A DNA stretch of 64,000 nucleotides from contig QCFB01000005.1 of the NCBI GenBank assembly GCA_003280345.1, positions 1 to 64,000 of the forward strand, read 5' to 3'. The position numbers were made by a program, and so were the translations under genes. How positions within the stretch are numbered: position 1 is the first letter of the stretch; every line of letters begins with the position of its first letter. The notes below the pieces were generated by a model that worked only from the letters and a program-made list of their open reading frames with translations, ran no database searches and had not been told where the DNA came from. This document shows positions 37,156 through 46,718 of this stretch, in pieces. This DNA is from Prochlorococcus sp. AG-363-A16. GTDB taxonomy: Bacteria; Cyanobacteriota; Cyanobacteriia; PCC-6307; Cyanobiaceae.

Positions 37156-38367
37156 ATGGATACTCAAGCATTCAAGCGTTCGCTTCATCATTCGGATAGG
37201 TACAATAGAAGAGGTTTTGGTTCTCCAACTAAACGCGCACAGGCGCTTGAAAAGGCTTATCAAAGCAGCTTAATTTCTTCAATACGTGATAACGGATATC
37301 TCTTTGAGCATGGTCGATTAAGAGTAAGGCTTGCAGAGGCATTTGGCTTTTGCTGGGGAGTGGAGCGTGCAGTTGCAATGGCCTATGAAACAAGACTTCA
37401 TTACCCAAAAGAAAGTATTTGGATCACAAATGAGATTATTCATAACCCTTCGGTTAATGATCATTTGCGCAATATGAATGTGCGCTTTATTTCTGCAGAA
37501 GATGGAGTGAAAGATTTCTCTGGAGTTCAAGAAGGGGATGTAGTTATATTGCCTGCATTTGGTGCAACAGTTCAGGAGATGCAGCTGCTTCATGAGAGAG
37601 GGTGCCACATTATTGATACGACTTGCCCTTGGGTTTCAAAGGTATGGCATACCGTTGAAAAGCATAAGAAGCATACTTTTACCTCAATTATTCATGGCAA
37701 GGTCAAGCATGAGGAGACTCTTGCAACAAGTTCCTTTGCAGGTACTTATCTAGTTGTTCTTGACCTTGAGGAAGCTCAATACGTTTCTGAATACATACTT
37801 GGGAACGGCAATCGTAGTGAATTCCTTGAGCGGTTTTCTAAGGCCTCATCCCCAGGATTTGATCCAGATAAGGATTTGCAGAGACTTGGGGTCGCGAACC
37901 AAACAACAATGCTGAAAAGTGAGACGGAAGAAATTGGCCGATTATTTGAGTGCACTATGTTGACTAGGTATGGGCCAAAAGCACTTAGTGAGCATTTTTT
38001 AGCTTTTAATACTATTTGTGATGCAACTGAAGAGAGACAAGATGCGATGTTCTCTTTGGTTGATGAATCACTAGACCTGTTAGTTGTAATTGGTGGATTT
38101 AATTCTTCTAATACAACTCACCTTCAAGAGATTGCTATCAGCAAGGGAATTCGTTCTTTCCATATAGATACTCCAGAGCGAATTGGCGATCAAGATAACA
38201 CTATTACCCATAAGCCTTTAGGCGAAGATCTGCTAACTGAAGAAAACTTCTTGCCTAAAGGAAACGTTTGTGTTGGGATTACATCTGGAGCCTCTACTCC
38301 CGATAGAGTTGTCGAGCATGTGATCCAGAAGTTAATGACACTGAGCAATCAGAAAGTTTCAGCTTAG
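37156..38367 (+). CDS. ispH: 4-hydroxy-3-methylbut-2-enyl diphosphate reductase
   Basis: Last enzyme of the MEP pathway; an iron-sulfur protein that makes IPP and DMAPP for carotenoids, chlorophyll side chains and quinones. The frame is open far upstream into amt, but ATG 37156 ([12 protein letters not shown]) gives 403 residues, the normal cyanobacterial length with its N-terminal extension. Three cluster-binding cysteines are visible in [22 protein letters not shown] and [10 protein letters not shown]. The closing [16 protein letters not shown] is typical. The gene lies after the amt terminator and so probably has its own promoter. Confidence 0.95.
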   Translation: MDTQAFKRSLHHSDRYNRRGFGSPTKRAQALEKAYQSSLISSIRDNGYLFEHGRLRVRLAEAFGFCWGVERAVAMAYETRLHYPKESIWITNEIIHNPSVNDHLRNMNVRFISAEDGVKDFSGVQEGDVVILPAFGATVQEMQLLHERGCHIIDTTCPWVSKVWHTVEKHKKHTFTSIIHGKVKHEETLATSSFAGTYLVVLDLEEAQYVSEYILGNGNRSEFLERFSKASSPGFDPDKDLQRLGVANQTTMLKSETEEIGRLFECTMLTRYGPKALSEHFLAFNTICDATEERQDAMFSLVDESLDLLVVIGGFNSSNTTHLQEIAISKGIRSFHIDTPERIGDQDNTITHKPLGEDLLTEENFLPKGNVCVGITSGASTPDRVVEHVIQKLMTLSNQKVSA

Positions 38368-38575
38368 ATTGATATTTAGTCGTTGTCGGCAACTAAAGGA
38401 AATTAATCAAAAAGGTTTTGAGAAAATTTCATGATAGATACTAATTAGCTCTTGGTATGCTCCTAGATAAGCTCTTAATCACTAATTCCTGCAATTTTGC
38501 TTCCTTTTTATTGGGTTTTCAATCAGGAAAACAACTAAGATGATTTAGCTAATACTGCTAATACTTTAAGTGACG

Positions 38576-39148
38576 ATGTCTGAACCAGAGAACATCCAGC
38601 CTCAGGCAGCCCCCCCTGAGGAACCGCCTAAGCTAAGCACTCCTAAAGCTCCTCAGCAGGTTGAGGTAATTGTTGAGAGTCCTTCTTCTCAAGGTGAAGT
38701 CAATATCACTGCTGAACTGGCTATTTTTTTGCTAAGAGTAGTTTTTAGCGTGATGATGCTTCATCATGGACTGGAAAAGTTCCAAGACCCTGAGGGGTTT
38801 TCAGAATTTGTGGTTGGTAAATACTTCGGATTCTTGCCAGGGAATCCAATTATTTGGACTTTTGCAGCCGCTGCAACCCAAATAATATGCCCAATAGCCC
38901 TTGCAATTGGAGTTTTTGCAAGACTTTCTGCATTGGGACTTCTTTCGACAATGGTTTTTGCAGTTTATTTCCATATGCTTGATACCGGACTAGAGGGATT
39001 TCCTTTTGCAGTGGTTGAGAATCACAATTATGCTTTTGAATTATCAGCTATTTATGGATTGATATCCTTCTACTTTGTGTGTGCAGGCCCAGGACGATTG
39101 TCTGCCTTTAGAAAGTCAAACAGAATAACTTATTACCCAAAAGGATAA
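38576..39148 (+). CDS. DoxX family membrane protein
   Basis: A 190-residue protein starting at ATG 38576 (MSEPENIQPQ); a GTG six bases upstream would add two residues. The first 45 residues are hydrophilic and proline-rich (APPEEPPKLSTPKAPQQV). Four hydrophobic helices follow (about 48-65, 90-112, 118-133 and 150-168). The segment LLRVVFSVMMLHHGLEKFQDPEGF is typical of the DoxX/DoxD family, whose role is often linked to redox or envelope stress but is not established here. It stands alone, followed by a gap before purH. Confidence 0.75.
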   Translation: MSEPENIQPQAAPPEEPPKLSTPKAPQQVEVIVESPSSQGEVNITAELAIFLLRVVFSVMMLHHGLEKFQDPEGFSEFVVGKYFGFLPGNPIIWTFAAAATQIICPIALAIGVFARLSALGLLSTMVFAVYFHMLDTGLEGFPFAVVENHNYAFELSAIYGLISFYFVCAGPGRLSAFRKSNRITYYPKG

Positions 39149-39277
39149 CTCTCTTATCTAAGATTCTATTTTTAAACCATAGTTTCATATGACTATGTTT
39201 TTGAGAAAGTCTTGATTTAGACTTTTGGTTAATTCTCTTTATTACATTTTGCTTGGTTATTAATATAAAAGAATATT

Positions 39278-40834
39278 TTAATGAAGGAAGTGGCGCTTTC
39301 CAGTCAATAACATTGCAATACCAAGTTCATTACACGCTGCAATAGATGCTTCGTCCCTAATGCTTCCGCCAGGTTGAATTATTGCTTTGATGCCATGTTC
39401 TGCAGCTAATCGCACCGTGTCATCGAAAGGGAAAAAACCGTCACTGGCAAGCACAGCTCCCGTTGCATTGTCCCCAGCGGCTTCAAGAGCAATTTTTGCT
39501 GCACCAATTCGGTTCATTTGGCCTGCGCCTATACCTAGGCTTTGGCCAGATGATGCAACAACAATTGCATTTGAGCGAACATGTCTGACTAAGCTCCAAG
39601 CAAAGGAAAGATCTTCAGTCTCTTCAACGCTAGGTCTGTGAGTTGTAGCAATAACCCAGGCTTTTGGATCAATTAATTCGTCGTCTTTCTCTTGCACAAG
39701 GACACCCCCCAAAATGCTTCGAGAATGTTCTCTCCCAGACTGTTTTAATGCGTTTGGATCTAGCTCAAGTAATCGAAGGTTTGGTTTGCTTGAAAGAATT
39801 TCTTTTGCGTTTGATTCAAAATAGGGGGCAACAACGCATTCAAGAAACAGGCTTGTTAGAAACTTGGCACAAGCAGAATTGACGGAGCTATTGATAGCAA
39901 CTATTCCGCCAAATGCACTTACTCGATCAGCATCAAGAGCTCGTTTCAGTGCCTCATCAATGGTTTCACTAATTGCAACCCCGCAAGGGTTTGTGTGCTT
40001 GACCACCACTGCAGCTGGATGAAAAGAAGGGTTGGCGCCAATCTCTCCAAATCCAAATTCACGCACCGTAGAGATAGCTGCTTCTAAATCAAGCAAATTA
40101 TTTGTGCTTAATTCTTTCCCTTGTAATTGACGTGCTCCTCCGAGTCCTTCTGTATTTGAGCTATACCATGAAGCACTTTGATGGGGGTTCTCTCCATATC
40201 GAAGAGTTTGCTTCAGAGGAAAGCTTGCAAGCCAGGGTGACTTTCCAGAACAAACCCTTCCCTCCATCCAGCGACTAATAGCTATGTCATAGGTTGCAGT
40301 GTGCTCAAAGGCTTCAAGGGCTAATTGTCTTCTTAATTTTTCATTTACTAATTCTTTATCTAATGCTTTTAGGAAAAAATCGTATTGATCAGGCCTTGTT
40401 AAAATCGAAACTGCCGCATGGTTTTTAGCTGCTGCCCTGATCATAGTAGGACCTCCAATGTCTATATTTTCAATAGCTTTTTCCCAGCTCACATTTTCAT
40501 CTTTGATTGTTTCTTGAAATGGATATAGGTTTACAACCACTAAATCAATTTCTGAAATCTTTTGATTTTCTAAGTCTTTTTTGTGTACGGGATCATTTCT
40601 TTTGGCAAGGATTCCACCATGAATGTGTGGGTGAAGGGTTTTGACTCTTCCTTCAAGAATTTCTGGGGCACCAGTGTAATCGGCTACTCGTGTAACTTCT
40701 AGGCCAGCATCAATTAGAAGTTTGGCAGTACCTCCACTTGATACAAGTTTGAACCCATGATCTTTTATAAGGGCTTGAGCAAGAGGAATTAACCCCTTTT
40801 TGTCTGAAACACTTAATAATGCGATTGGCGCCAT
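39278..40834 (-). CDS. purH: Bifunctional AICAR transformylase / IMP cyclohydrolase
   Basis: Catalyses the last two steps of purine synthesis. The 518-residue protein has the IMP cyclohydrolase part at the N-terminus ([18 protein letters not shown], then [36 protein letters not shown]) and the AICAR transformylase part in the rest ([27 protein letters not shown] with the catalytic lysine-histidine, and [12 protein letters not shown]). The start ATG 40834 is divergent from the esterase gene (gap 61 bases). Everything is intact for a housekeeping enzyme. Confidence 0.96.
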   Translation of the reverse strand: MAPIALLSVSDKKGLIPLAQALIKDHGFKLVSSGGTAKLLIDAGLEVTRVADYTGAPEILEGRVKTLHPHIHGGILAKRNDPVHKKDLENQKISEIDLVVVNLYPFQETIKDENVSWEKAIENIDIGGPTMIRAAAKNHAAVSILTRPDQYDFFLKALDKELVNEKLRRQLALEAFEHTATYDIAISRWMEGRVCSGKSPWLASFPLKQTLRYGENPHQSASWYSSNTEGLGGARQLQGKELSTNNLLDLEAAISTVREFGFGEIGANPSFHPAAVVVKHTNPCGVAISETIDEALKRALDADRVSAFGGIVAINSSVNSACAKFLTSLFLECVVAPYFESNAKEILSSKPNLRLLELDPNALKQSGREHSRSILGGVLVQEKDDELIDPKAWVIATTHRPSVEETEDLSFAWSLVRHVRSNAIVVASSGQSLGIGAGQMNRIGAAKIALEAAGDNATGAVLASDGFFPFDDTVRLAAEHGIKAIIQPGGSIRDEASIAACNELGIAMLLTGKRHFLH

Positions 40835-40895
40835 GTAAGAAGATGAGAAGGCATTCCAAGGGCCAACCTACGCATCGGAGGCCAAAATTGCTTGA

Positions 40896-41501
40896 ATGAA
40901 AAGTGAACTCATACGTTTTTGCTCTTCAAATGCGACTTATCGCTTGGTTTTGTTGCATGGTTGGGGAGCAGATGCTGAAGATCTTCTCCCTCTTGGCCAA
41001 TTTTTAATAGGCAGCAAAGGAGCAAAGTTTGAATTAATAGCTTTACGGGCGCCCCAGGAGCATCCTGAAGGCTTTGGTCGGCAATGGTATGGATTGTTTC
41101 CACCTAATTGGAGTGAGCTGCCTGCTGCGATTGAAAACTTAAAGGGTCGCTTAAAGGCTTTAGCTTCTCCTTCTATCCCTTTGACAAAAACAGTTTTACT
41201 TGGCTTTTCTCAAGGAGGTGCTATGGCTTTAGCAAGTGGGTGCGAGTTGCCTCTTGCTGGGTTGATTTGCTGTAGTTCTTATCCACACCCAGAATGGATT
41301 CCTTCAAAAAATATACCTCCTGTTTTTTTGACTCATGGCACAAATGATGATGTTGTGCCATATGTGGCATGCGAAAAAATTGTTAGCTCTTTAAAAAAAA
41401 TAGGAATAATGGCAGAACTAGTTACTTTTCAAGGGGGACATGAAATCCCTGTTGAAATTATTCCCAGAATTCAGGGAATAATTCAAAAGTGGACTTCATA
41501 A
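40896..41501 (+). CDS. Alpha/beta hydrolase, carboxylesterase/phospholipase family
   Basis: A 201-residue serine hydrolase of the dienelactone-hydrolase/Abhydrolase_2 type. The motifs seen are LVLLHGWGADAEDLLPLG (oxyanion region), LLGFSQGGAMALASG with nucleophile Ser, and THGTNDDVVPY and FQGGHEIP supplying the Asp and His of the triad. The substrate is not known, though homologues hydrolyse short acyl esters. ATG 40896 follows purH divergently. It is convergent with the DUF3155 gene with a 23-base gap. Confidence 0.85.
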   Translation: MKSELIRFCSSNATYRLVLLHGWGADAEDLLPLGQFLIGSKGAKFELIALRAPQEHPEGFGRQWYGLFPPNWSELPAAIENLKGRLKALASPSIPLTKTVLLGFSQGGAMALASGCELPLAGLICCSSYPHPEWIPSKNIPPVFLTHGTNDDVVPYVACEKIVSSLKKIGIMAELVTFQGGHEIPVEIIPRIQGIIQKWTS

Positions 41502-41524
41502 ATCTAGAGATGTAAAGTCAAGAC

Positions 41525-41893
41525 TCAAACGAAGGCATATTCATATTCTTCAATTTCTTCCCAGTCATCTGCAGTAAGTTCAAGGCCCTGAAACATTTTT
41601 TCTTCTCCTACCGCATCGACGATTGTTCTTAATGAAGGGAAAAGGAAATGATTCTCTTCTGCATATTGAGCACTAAATAACCCTTTTTCTCCCCAGAAGA
41701 AACGATCCGTAGTGTGTTCATTGCGTCTCACATTCAAAATCGCAGGAGAAAGCAGCCCAGTTTCCGCTATGTATCGACGTGCAGCAGTGACAGGCTTATG
41801 CTGGCCTGTCTCCAGGTGAAAAATTGGCACATGAGCTAAAACTCTTTGGCCGGCAAGTCTTCTGCGGCTAATTCTCTTGCGTTTCTTAGACAT
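41525..41893 (-). CDS. DUF3155 family protein
   Basis: A 122-residue soluble protein with a very basic start (MSKKRKRISRRRLAGQR) followed by VLAHVPIFHLETG and RRYIAETGLLSPAILNVRRNEHTTDRFFWGEKGLF. It resembles the cyanobacterial DUF3155 family of unknown function. The C-terminus is acidic (ADDWEEIEEYEYAFV). The basic start could bind nucleic acid, but that is a guess. It runs divergently from the histidine kinase across a 364-base gene-free stretch. Confidence 0.75.
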   Translation of the reverse strand: MSKKRKRISRRRLAGQRVLAHVPIFHLETGQHKPVTAARRYIAETGLLSPAILNVRRNEHTTDRFFWGEKGLFSAQYAEENHFLFPSLRTIVDAVGEEKMFQGLELTADDWEEIEEYEYAFV

Positions 41894-42257
41894 AAAACGG
41901 ACACTCCAATAGGTAATTAAAAGGGGACAAAGAGAAAAGGCTTAAGGTCGTTTTTAGAGATCTCGACTAATGCTCGAGATTGAGTCTGCTAAACGCCAGC
42001 TAGCCGCTAAAACAAATTCATCGCAGTGGGACGATGGACTTTCAAACTCTTAATTCACTCAACAGGCTTAAAAAGCGGAGTATCTACCTCTGCTGTAGCT
42101 TTGATTGCACTTTCAGTGCAACCTTGCCGAGTCAATCTTGAGTAAACCTCACGAAAAGCGCTCTGCTTTGGGAGATCACATCTTAATACTTTTTTTTGAC
42201 TTTTCCAAGTTTTTTCCCATTTCTATTTGCCTTGCATTTGCCTAGAAGTCAATAGCC
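41894..42257. other. Non-coding stretch with small hairpins between DUF3155 and the histidine kinase
   Basis: Two perfect 7-base stems are seen: ATCTCGA/TCGAGAT (41960-41966 and 41974-41980) and TTGCACT/AGTGCAA (42105-42111 and 42115-42121, 3-base loop). Short ORFs such as 41970-42053 (27 residues) exist but lack support. A run of eight T lies near 42190. It could hold a small RNA or simply the two promoters. Confidence 0.35.
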
Positions 42258-43394
42258 ATGGAGTTTTCTGAAGGATTTTTAAACCTGGTGCAACAGCAGC
42301 TGAAAAGTTTTGAAGATGAGACTTCTCTTCAAAAACTTGTTTTGTACGTAGCACAGACACGCGATGGAACAAATCCAAGCTTGGAAGTCGTTGGGCAGTG
42401 GCCCAGTCTTGGAAACGCATTGCCTCCAGTAGAAGCAGATCCAGAATTGCGCTCTCCTTCCCCTCGTAGACGCTGGTATCCACTTCAAGAAGGGTCTATT
42501 TTGTTAGGAGTGCTTAGGGCTGAGCGGGTTCGAGGAGAACAAATCTGGCCAGAAGCCCTTGATAATCGTCTGAAGGCGTCAGCCATGGCTTTCGCTCAAT
42601 GTCTTTGCTTAGAGCTTGATCGAAGGAAACTTCTTGATCAGCTCCATCAGCAGCGTGAGCAAATTGGTCTCATGGTTCATCAATTGAGGAATCCATTGGC
42701 AGCATTGAGAACATATGCACAGCTGTTGTTAAGGAAACTTGGCCCAGAAAGTAATCACAGGCCTTTAGTTGAGGGATTGCTTAGCGAACAAGCTCAATTA
42801 AATCGATACCTTTCTGCACTTGATGAGTTAAGTCAAGCAAAGTTATCTCCAAAGGCAAATGGCCCAGCGCCATTGCTATTGCCACCAGTTTTGTCAAACG
42901 AATCGTCTATAAACATTCGGTCTTTGCTAGAGCCGCTTATTGATCGTTCTGCTGCGACCGCAAATCTTCAAGGACGAAAATGGGTGGGGCCTTCTAAATG
43001 GCCAAGTTGGACAAATCAGTCAATGGATGCAAATGATGGTTTGATTGCAGAAATAGTGGCGAATCTTCTTGAAAATGCATTTCGATATAGCTCTTCTGAT
43101 AGTGAAGTTGGTTTGCATTTGATGGAAAGTGGAGTTTGTGTTTGGGATGGTGGTAGCCCAATAGATCTAGAAGAGCGTGAAAAGATTTTCAAAAAAGGAT
43201 TTCGAGGGAAAAGTACTGGGGTGGTTCCAGGGAGTGGTCTTGGTTTGGCTCTAGGGAGGGAATTAGCAGAACAACTTGGTGGAAATTTGCAACTTTTAAG
43301 CGCTCCTTCAAAACTTGATTCAATTCTTCCTAAAAGAGGAAACGCTTTTGTGCTAACACTTCCTATAAAAGCACTGCAAGAAGACAAAGATTAA
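42258..43394 (+). CDS. Two-component sensor histidine kinase, no membrane segment
   Basis: A 378-residue cytosolic histidine kinase. The first ~110 residues resemble no domain I can name and contain no membrane segment. The dimerisation/phosphoacceptor box is QIGLMVHQLRNPLAALRTYAQLL with His141. The ATPase domain has an N box ENAFRYSS, a D-box-like VWDGGSPI and the G2 box GSGLGLALGRELAEQLGG. No response regulator is encoded next to it, so its partner is elsewhere. Marine picocyanobacteria have only a handful of such kinases. The 3' end overlaps cobS by 32 bases, convergent. Confidence 0.88.
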   Translation: MEFSEGFLNLVQQQLKSFEDETSLQKLVLYVAQTRDGTNPSLEVVGQWPSLGNALPPVEADPELRSPSPRRRWYPLQEGSILLGVLRAERVRGEQIWPEALDNRLKASAMAFAQCLCLELDRRKLLDQLHQQREQIGLMVHQLRNPLAALRTYAQLLLRKLGPESNHRPLVEGLLSEQAQLNRYLSALDELSQAKLSPKANGPAPLLLPPVLSNESSINIRSLLEPLIDRSAATANLQGRKWVGPSKWPSWTNQSMDANDGLIAEIVANLLENAFRYSSSDSEVGLHLMESGVCVWDGGSPIDLEEREKIFKKGFRGKSTGVVPGSGLGLALGRELAEQLGGNLQLLSAPSKLDSILPKRGNAFVLTLPIKALQEDKD

Positions 43395-44145
43395 TTGTTT
43401 CTACTATGACAAGAGAAGCACCATAAGAATCGCCATTGTGGCCCTTTAGGTAAAGCCCCATTGCATGAGGGACAATAAATGCAGGCACAACCCCTAGAGC
43501 TATTCCAAGTTTGAGATTTACACTGGACAAGTTATTCAAAGGTGTAAATTGCAAACTTAAAAATACTATTAATAGAATTAATAAAGCTGGTTTTAACTCC
43601 TTCCAGCCTGACCAATGTATTTGGTGAATTGATTTCTTTTCTTTTTTGTTTAGATATGAGAATTTCCAAATCGCCCATAAAGGTGCACACCTTCCCCAGA
43701 AATAGGCTATAGGGAATGCAATAGGTGCAACAGAGTTTAGTTTTAATAAGGCAGCAATCTGAATTAGAATAATTACAATTAAAGCCTGGACTCCTATAGC
43801 GCCAACTCTGCTGTCTTTCATAGCAGAAATGCATTTACTAGGACCAGCGGCAAACCCATCAGCTGTGTCCATTAATCCATCCAGGTGAATTCCTCCTGTG
43901 ATCAAGATGTTTAGTCCTATTGATAAAGCAGCTAATGCTTCTTTAGGCCAGCCTGTTGAAGTTAATAGAAGCCAGCATGCTGCTTGAATAGCGCCTATAA
44001 AAACCCCCACAAGTGGGGCGAAGCGGGCAATGCGATTGAATTGTGGCTTTGGCCACGGCAACCCAGGTAGGAATGTATAAAAGATCCAAGCTCCAGCCAG
44101 GTCTCTTATCCAAGCAGGTGTAAATAGAACGAGAAGCCTCATCAA
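43363..44145 (-). CDS. cobS: Adenosylcobinamide-GDP ribazoletransferase (cobalamin synthase)
   Basis: Joins adenosylcobinamide-GDP and the lower-ligand nucleoside in the last part of cobamide synthesis; in Prochlorococcus the product is thought to be pseudocobalamin with an adenine lower ligand. The 260-residue membrane protein has the CobS signatures GGIHLDGLMDTADGFAAG and MKDSRVGAIGV, and five to six hydrophobic segments. The first two codons are ATG ATG, so the start is 44145 or 44142. It reads convergently into the histidine kinase (32-base overlap) and divergently from tgt. Confidence 0.92.
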   Translation of the reverse strand: MMRLLVLFTPAWIRDLAGAWIFYTFLPGLPWPKPQFNRIARFAPLVGVFIGAIQAACWLLLTSTGWPKEALAALSIGLNILITGGIHLDGLMDTADGFAAGPSKCISAMKDSRVGAIGVQALIVIILIQIAALLKLNSVAPIAFPIAYFWGRCAPLWAIWKFSYLNKKEKKSIHQIHWSGWKELKPALLILLIVFLSLQFTPLNNLSSVNLKLGIALGVVPAFIVPHAMGLYLKGHNGDSYGASLVIVETINLCLLAVLL

Positions 44146-44222
44146 TTAGTTAAGGCCCAAAGTAAATTCTAACTAAGACTCAAGGCTATTAAAAGCTTTG
44201 GGCATTTCTATAAACCTTCCTT

Positions 44223-45341
44223 GTGTTTAATTTTCAGATCGACGCACAATGTCCGAATACTCGTGCTCGGGTTGGCTCTTTTCAGACCCCTCATGGTGTT
44301 GTTAAAACCCCTCGCTTCATGCCTGTGGGAACTCTAGGCACTGTGAAAGGGGTAACAGCAGGACAGCTTCTAGAGACAGGAGCACAAATGGTTTTGTCAA
44401 ATACCTACCATCTTCATTTGCAACCCGGTGAAAGGATTGTTGAGGCGGCTGGGGGGCTTCATAAATTCATGGGATGGAATGGACCGATCCTTACTGATTC
44501 AGGAGGGTTCCAAGTTTTTAGCTTGGCAAAGTTGAACCGAATTGATGATGAAGGAGTTTCATTTCGCAATCCTCGCGATGGAAGCAAGATTCAACTAACC
44601 CCTGAACGAGCTATAGGAATACAAAATGCGCTTGGCGCTGATGTAGCAATGGCTTTTGATCAGTGCCCACCTTATCCATCTACAGAAAATGAAGTTGAAG
44701 TTGCCTGTAATCGAACCAATGAATGGCTTGAAAGATCTATAACCTCACATAAAAAAGAAGATCAGGCTCTTTTTGGAATAGTTCAGGGAGGTTGTTATTT
44801 GCACCTTCGTGAGCAAAGCGTCAGGACTATTGCGAGTTTTAACTTGCCTGGCATTGCAATTGGTGGTGTAAGCGTCGGGGAACCTGTTGAAGAGATTCAT
44901 AGGATTGTTCGACATGTAGGCCCACTTCTGCCAGAAGGTTGTCCGAGATATCTAATGGGGATAGGAACCTTTGCTGAAATGGCAATTGCTGTTGCAAATG
45001 GTATAGATCTATTTGATTGTGTTTTGCCTACAAGATTGGGACGACATGGCACGGCCTTGGTCAGAGGCGAGCGTTGGAATTTGCGAAATTCTTGTTTCAA
45101 AAATGATCACACACCTCTTGATAAAAGTTGTAGATGTGAGGCATGCACTAGGCATAGCAGAGCATATCTTCATCATTTAATTCGAAGTGAAGAGCTTTTG
45201 GGGCTTACTCTTTTGAGCCTTCATAACCTCACTCAGGTGATTCGATTTACTAATGCGATAGGTCAAGCAATTGGTGAAGGGAGTTTTTCAGAGGATTTCG
45301 CTCCATGGCTTCCTGACTCGAAGGCCCATCACACGTGGTAG
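44223..45341 (+). CDS. tgt: Queuine/preQ1 tRNA-ribosyltransferase
   Basis: Exchanges G34 of tRNAs with GUN anticodons for preQ1, starting queuosine synthesis. The 372-residue protein starts with GTG at 44223 ([10 protein letters not shown]). It shows the Tgt features [23 protein letters not shown], the active-site region [13 protein letters not shown], the guide GIVQGG and the zinc site [17 protein letters not shown] with three cysteines and a histidine. The gene is divergent from cobS, and psbK follows about 30 bases later on the same strand. Confidence 0.95.
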   Translation: MFNFQIDAQCPNTRARVGSFQTPHGVVKTPRFMPVGTLGTVKGVTAGQLLETGAQMVLSNTYHLHLQPGERIVEAAGGLHKFMGWNGPILTDSGGFQVFSLAKLNRIDDEGVSFRNPRDGSKIQLTPERAIGIQNALGADVAMAFDQCPPYPSTENEVEVACNRTNEWLERSITSHKKEDQALFGIVQGGCYLHLREQSVRTIASFNLPGIAIGGVSVGEPVEEIHRIVRHVGPLLPEGCPRYLMGIGTFAEMAIAVANGIDLFDCVLPTRLGRHGTALVRGERWNLRNSCFKNDHTPLDKSCRCEACTRHSRAYLHHLIRSEELLGLTLLSLHNLTQVIRFTNAIGQAIGEGSFSEDFAPWLPDSKAHHTW

Positions 45342-45371
45342 CGTCCTTGAAACGTCCATACATTCCTAGGG

Positions 45372-45515
45372 ATGGCACCCTTGACTTTTGAACTGATTGC
45401 CCAACTTCCTGAGGCTTATCAAGCCTTTGCCCCAACAGTGGACGTGCTTCCGCTAATTCCACTGTTTTTCTTCCTGCTTGTTTTTGTATGGCAGGCAGCA
45501 GTCGGATTCCGTTAA
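45372..45515 (+). CDS. psbK: Photosystem II protein PsbK
   Basis: A 47-residue single-helix PSII subunit. From ATG 45372 it reads [19 protein letters not shown] then [19 protein letters not shown] and VWQAAVGFR. The LPEAYxxFxPxVDxLPxIPxxFxLLxFVWQAAVxFR pattern is diagnostic. The N-terminal part before LPEAY is a cleaved leader in other cyanobacteria. It has its own terminator (45532-45571) and could be read through from tgt. Confidence 0.94.
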   Translation: MAPLTFELIAQLPEAYQAFAPTVDVLPLIPLFFFLLVFVWQAAVGFR

Positions 45516-45531
45516 AGGCCTTGAATTAACT

Positions 45532-45571
45532 ATCTCCTAGGAAGCCTAGTGCTTCCGTAGGAGATCTTTTT
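45532..45571 (+). terminator. Intrinsic terminator of psbK
   Basis: ATCTCCTAGGAAGC (45532-45545) pairs with GCTTCC-G-TAGGAGAT (45551-45565) as a 14-pair stem with one bulged G and a 5-base loop, followed by CTTTTT to 45571. It lies 16 bases after the psbK stop. Confidence 0.88.
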
Positions 45572-45676
45572 CAAGTTGGTCTTTCACTTCAGTTACTGGG
45601 TATTTAACCCAGAATGGCTTTTTATTGTTTTGAATAAATTGCCTTAAAGAATTTTTTCCATTTAATTGGCTTTCAA

Positions 45677-46681
45677 TTAAATGGAATCTTCTATTGAAAG
45701 TTCTTCGCCAGGATTTTCTACTGCTTGTTCAATTAGGTCGGCTAAACGTAAAGCTCTTGATGCTTGCTCCCCATCAACTGCAGGCGTTTCAGTACCTCTT
45801 ACACATTGGAGGAAATGCTCTAGTTCTGCATAAAGGGGTTCTATAGAAGTTGTACTTACTTCTTCAATAAATCCATCATTCCGATATAGCAGCTCACCAT
45901 GGTCTGCGGAGTACCATTCATGTGCTCTGCGGTGAATATGTAGGGTGTGATTGAGGAAATCTGTCTCAACAAGACTGCCTCGACAATGAGCACTTAGACT
46001 TCGGATTTTCCTGTGGCTCATTTTGCTGGCTGTTAGTCCTGCTACTACACCATTACTGAAACCTAGTGTTGCATTTACATAATCAATAGGACCCTTTGCG
46101 CTACGTCCACCAACAGCTGCGAGCCTTATCACTGGAGCACTGGCTAACTCAAGTACTAAGTCAAGGTCATGAATCATAAGATCCAGTACTACTGAAACAT
46201 CGTTTGCACGCTCTGCGTGAGGGCTGTGACGCCTTGCTTCTAGGACTACAACTTCTTCATTCTCAACGACTTTAATGAGCTCTCTAAAGGCAGGGTTAAA
46301 TCTTTCAATGTGGCCAACTTGCAGTAGCCGACCTGCTTTGTTTGCCGCATTTATTAGAGAGGATGCTTCATCTTGGCTGGCAGCGATTGGTTTCTCTATT
46401 AAGACGTGTTTACCTGCTTCAAGACAGGCAATACCTACTTTGTGGTGAAGCAATGTAGGCACTGCAATACATACAGCCTCCACCTCATGTAATAACTCTG
46501 AATAGTCTTTAAACCATTCACAACCGAACTGTTGATTTGCTAATTGACCTCGTTCTTGATCAGGGTCAGCAACTCCGATTAGATCAGCATCTTTGAGAAG
46601 GCTAAATACTCGGGCATGATGCCAGCCCATATTGCCTATACCTATTACCCCAACCTTCACTGGAATCATGGGGGGCTTCAT
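45677..46681 (-). CDS. Gfo/Idh/MocA-family oxidoreductase
   Basis: A 334-residue NAD(P)-dependent dehydrogenase of the Gfo/Idh/MocA superfamily (glucose-fructose oxidoreductase, inositol dehydrogenase relatives). The Rossmann nucleotide loop VGVIGIGNMGWHHARVFS is near the start and GKHVLIEKPIAASQDEA follows; the conserved lysine of EKP is in place. The later HIERFNPAF and VVLDLMIHDLDLVLEL fit too. A second ATG (46669, MIPVKVGVIG) may be the true start. The substrate is unknown; sugar or nucleotide-sugar oxidation is possible. It has no cotranscribed partner closer than 37 bases (CNNM-like gene upstream). Confidence 0.82.
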   Translation of the reverse strand: MKPPMIPVKVGVIGIGNMGWHHARVFSLLKDADLIGVADPDQERGQLANQQFGCEWFKDYSELLHEVEAVCIAVPTLLHHKVGIACLEAGKHVLIEKPIAASQDEASSLINAANKAGRLLQVGHIERFNPAFRELIKVVENEEVVVLEARRHSPHAERANDVSVVLDLMIHDLDLVLELASAPVIRLAAVGGRSAKGPIDYVNATLGFSNGVVAGLTASKMSHRKIRSLSAHCRGSLVETDFLNHTLHIHRRAHEWYSADHGELLYRNDGFIEEVSTTSIEPLYAELEHFLQCVRGTETPAVDGEQASRALRLADLIEQAVENPGEELSIEDSI

Positions 46682-46718
46682 GCGAGGGGAACGGGATATG
46701 TGAGCTGATTATCGTTTG

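Noticed and set aside
41990-42053. Possible tmRNA tag-coding segment
   Set aside because: The translated GCT-AAA-start frame does not match the cyanobacterial tag pattern (ANKIV..., ending in small residues), and no tRNA-like acceptor domain was found nearby.
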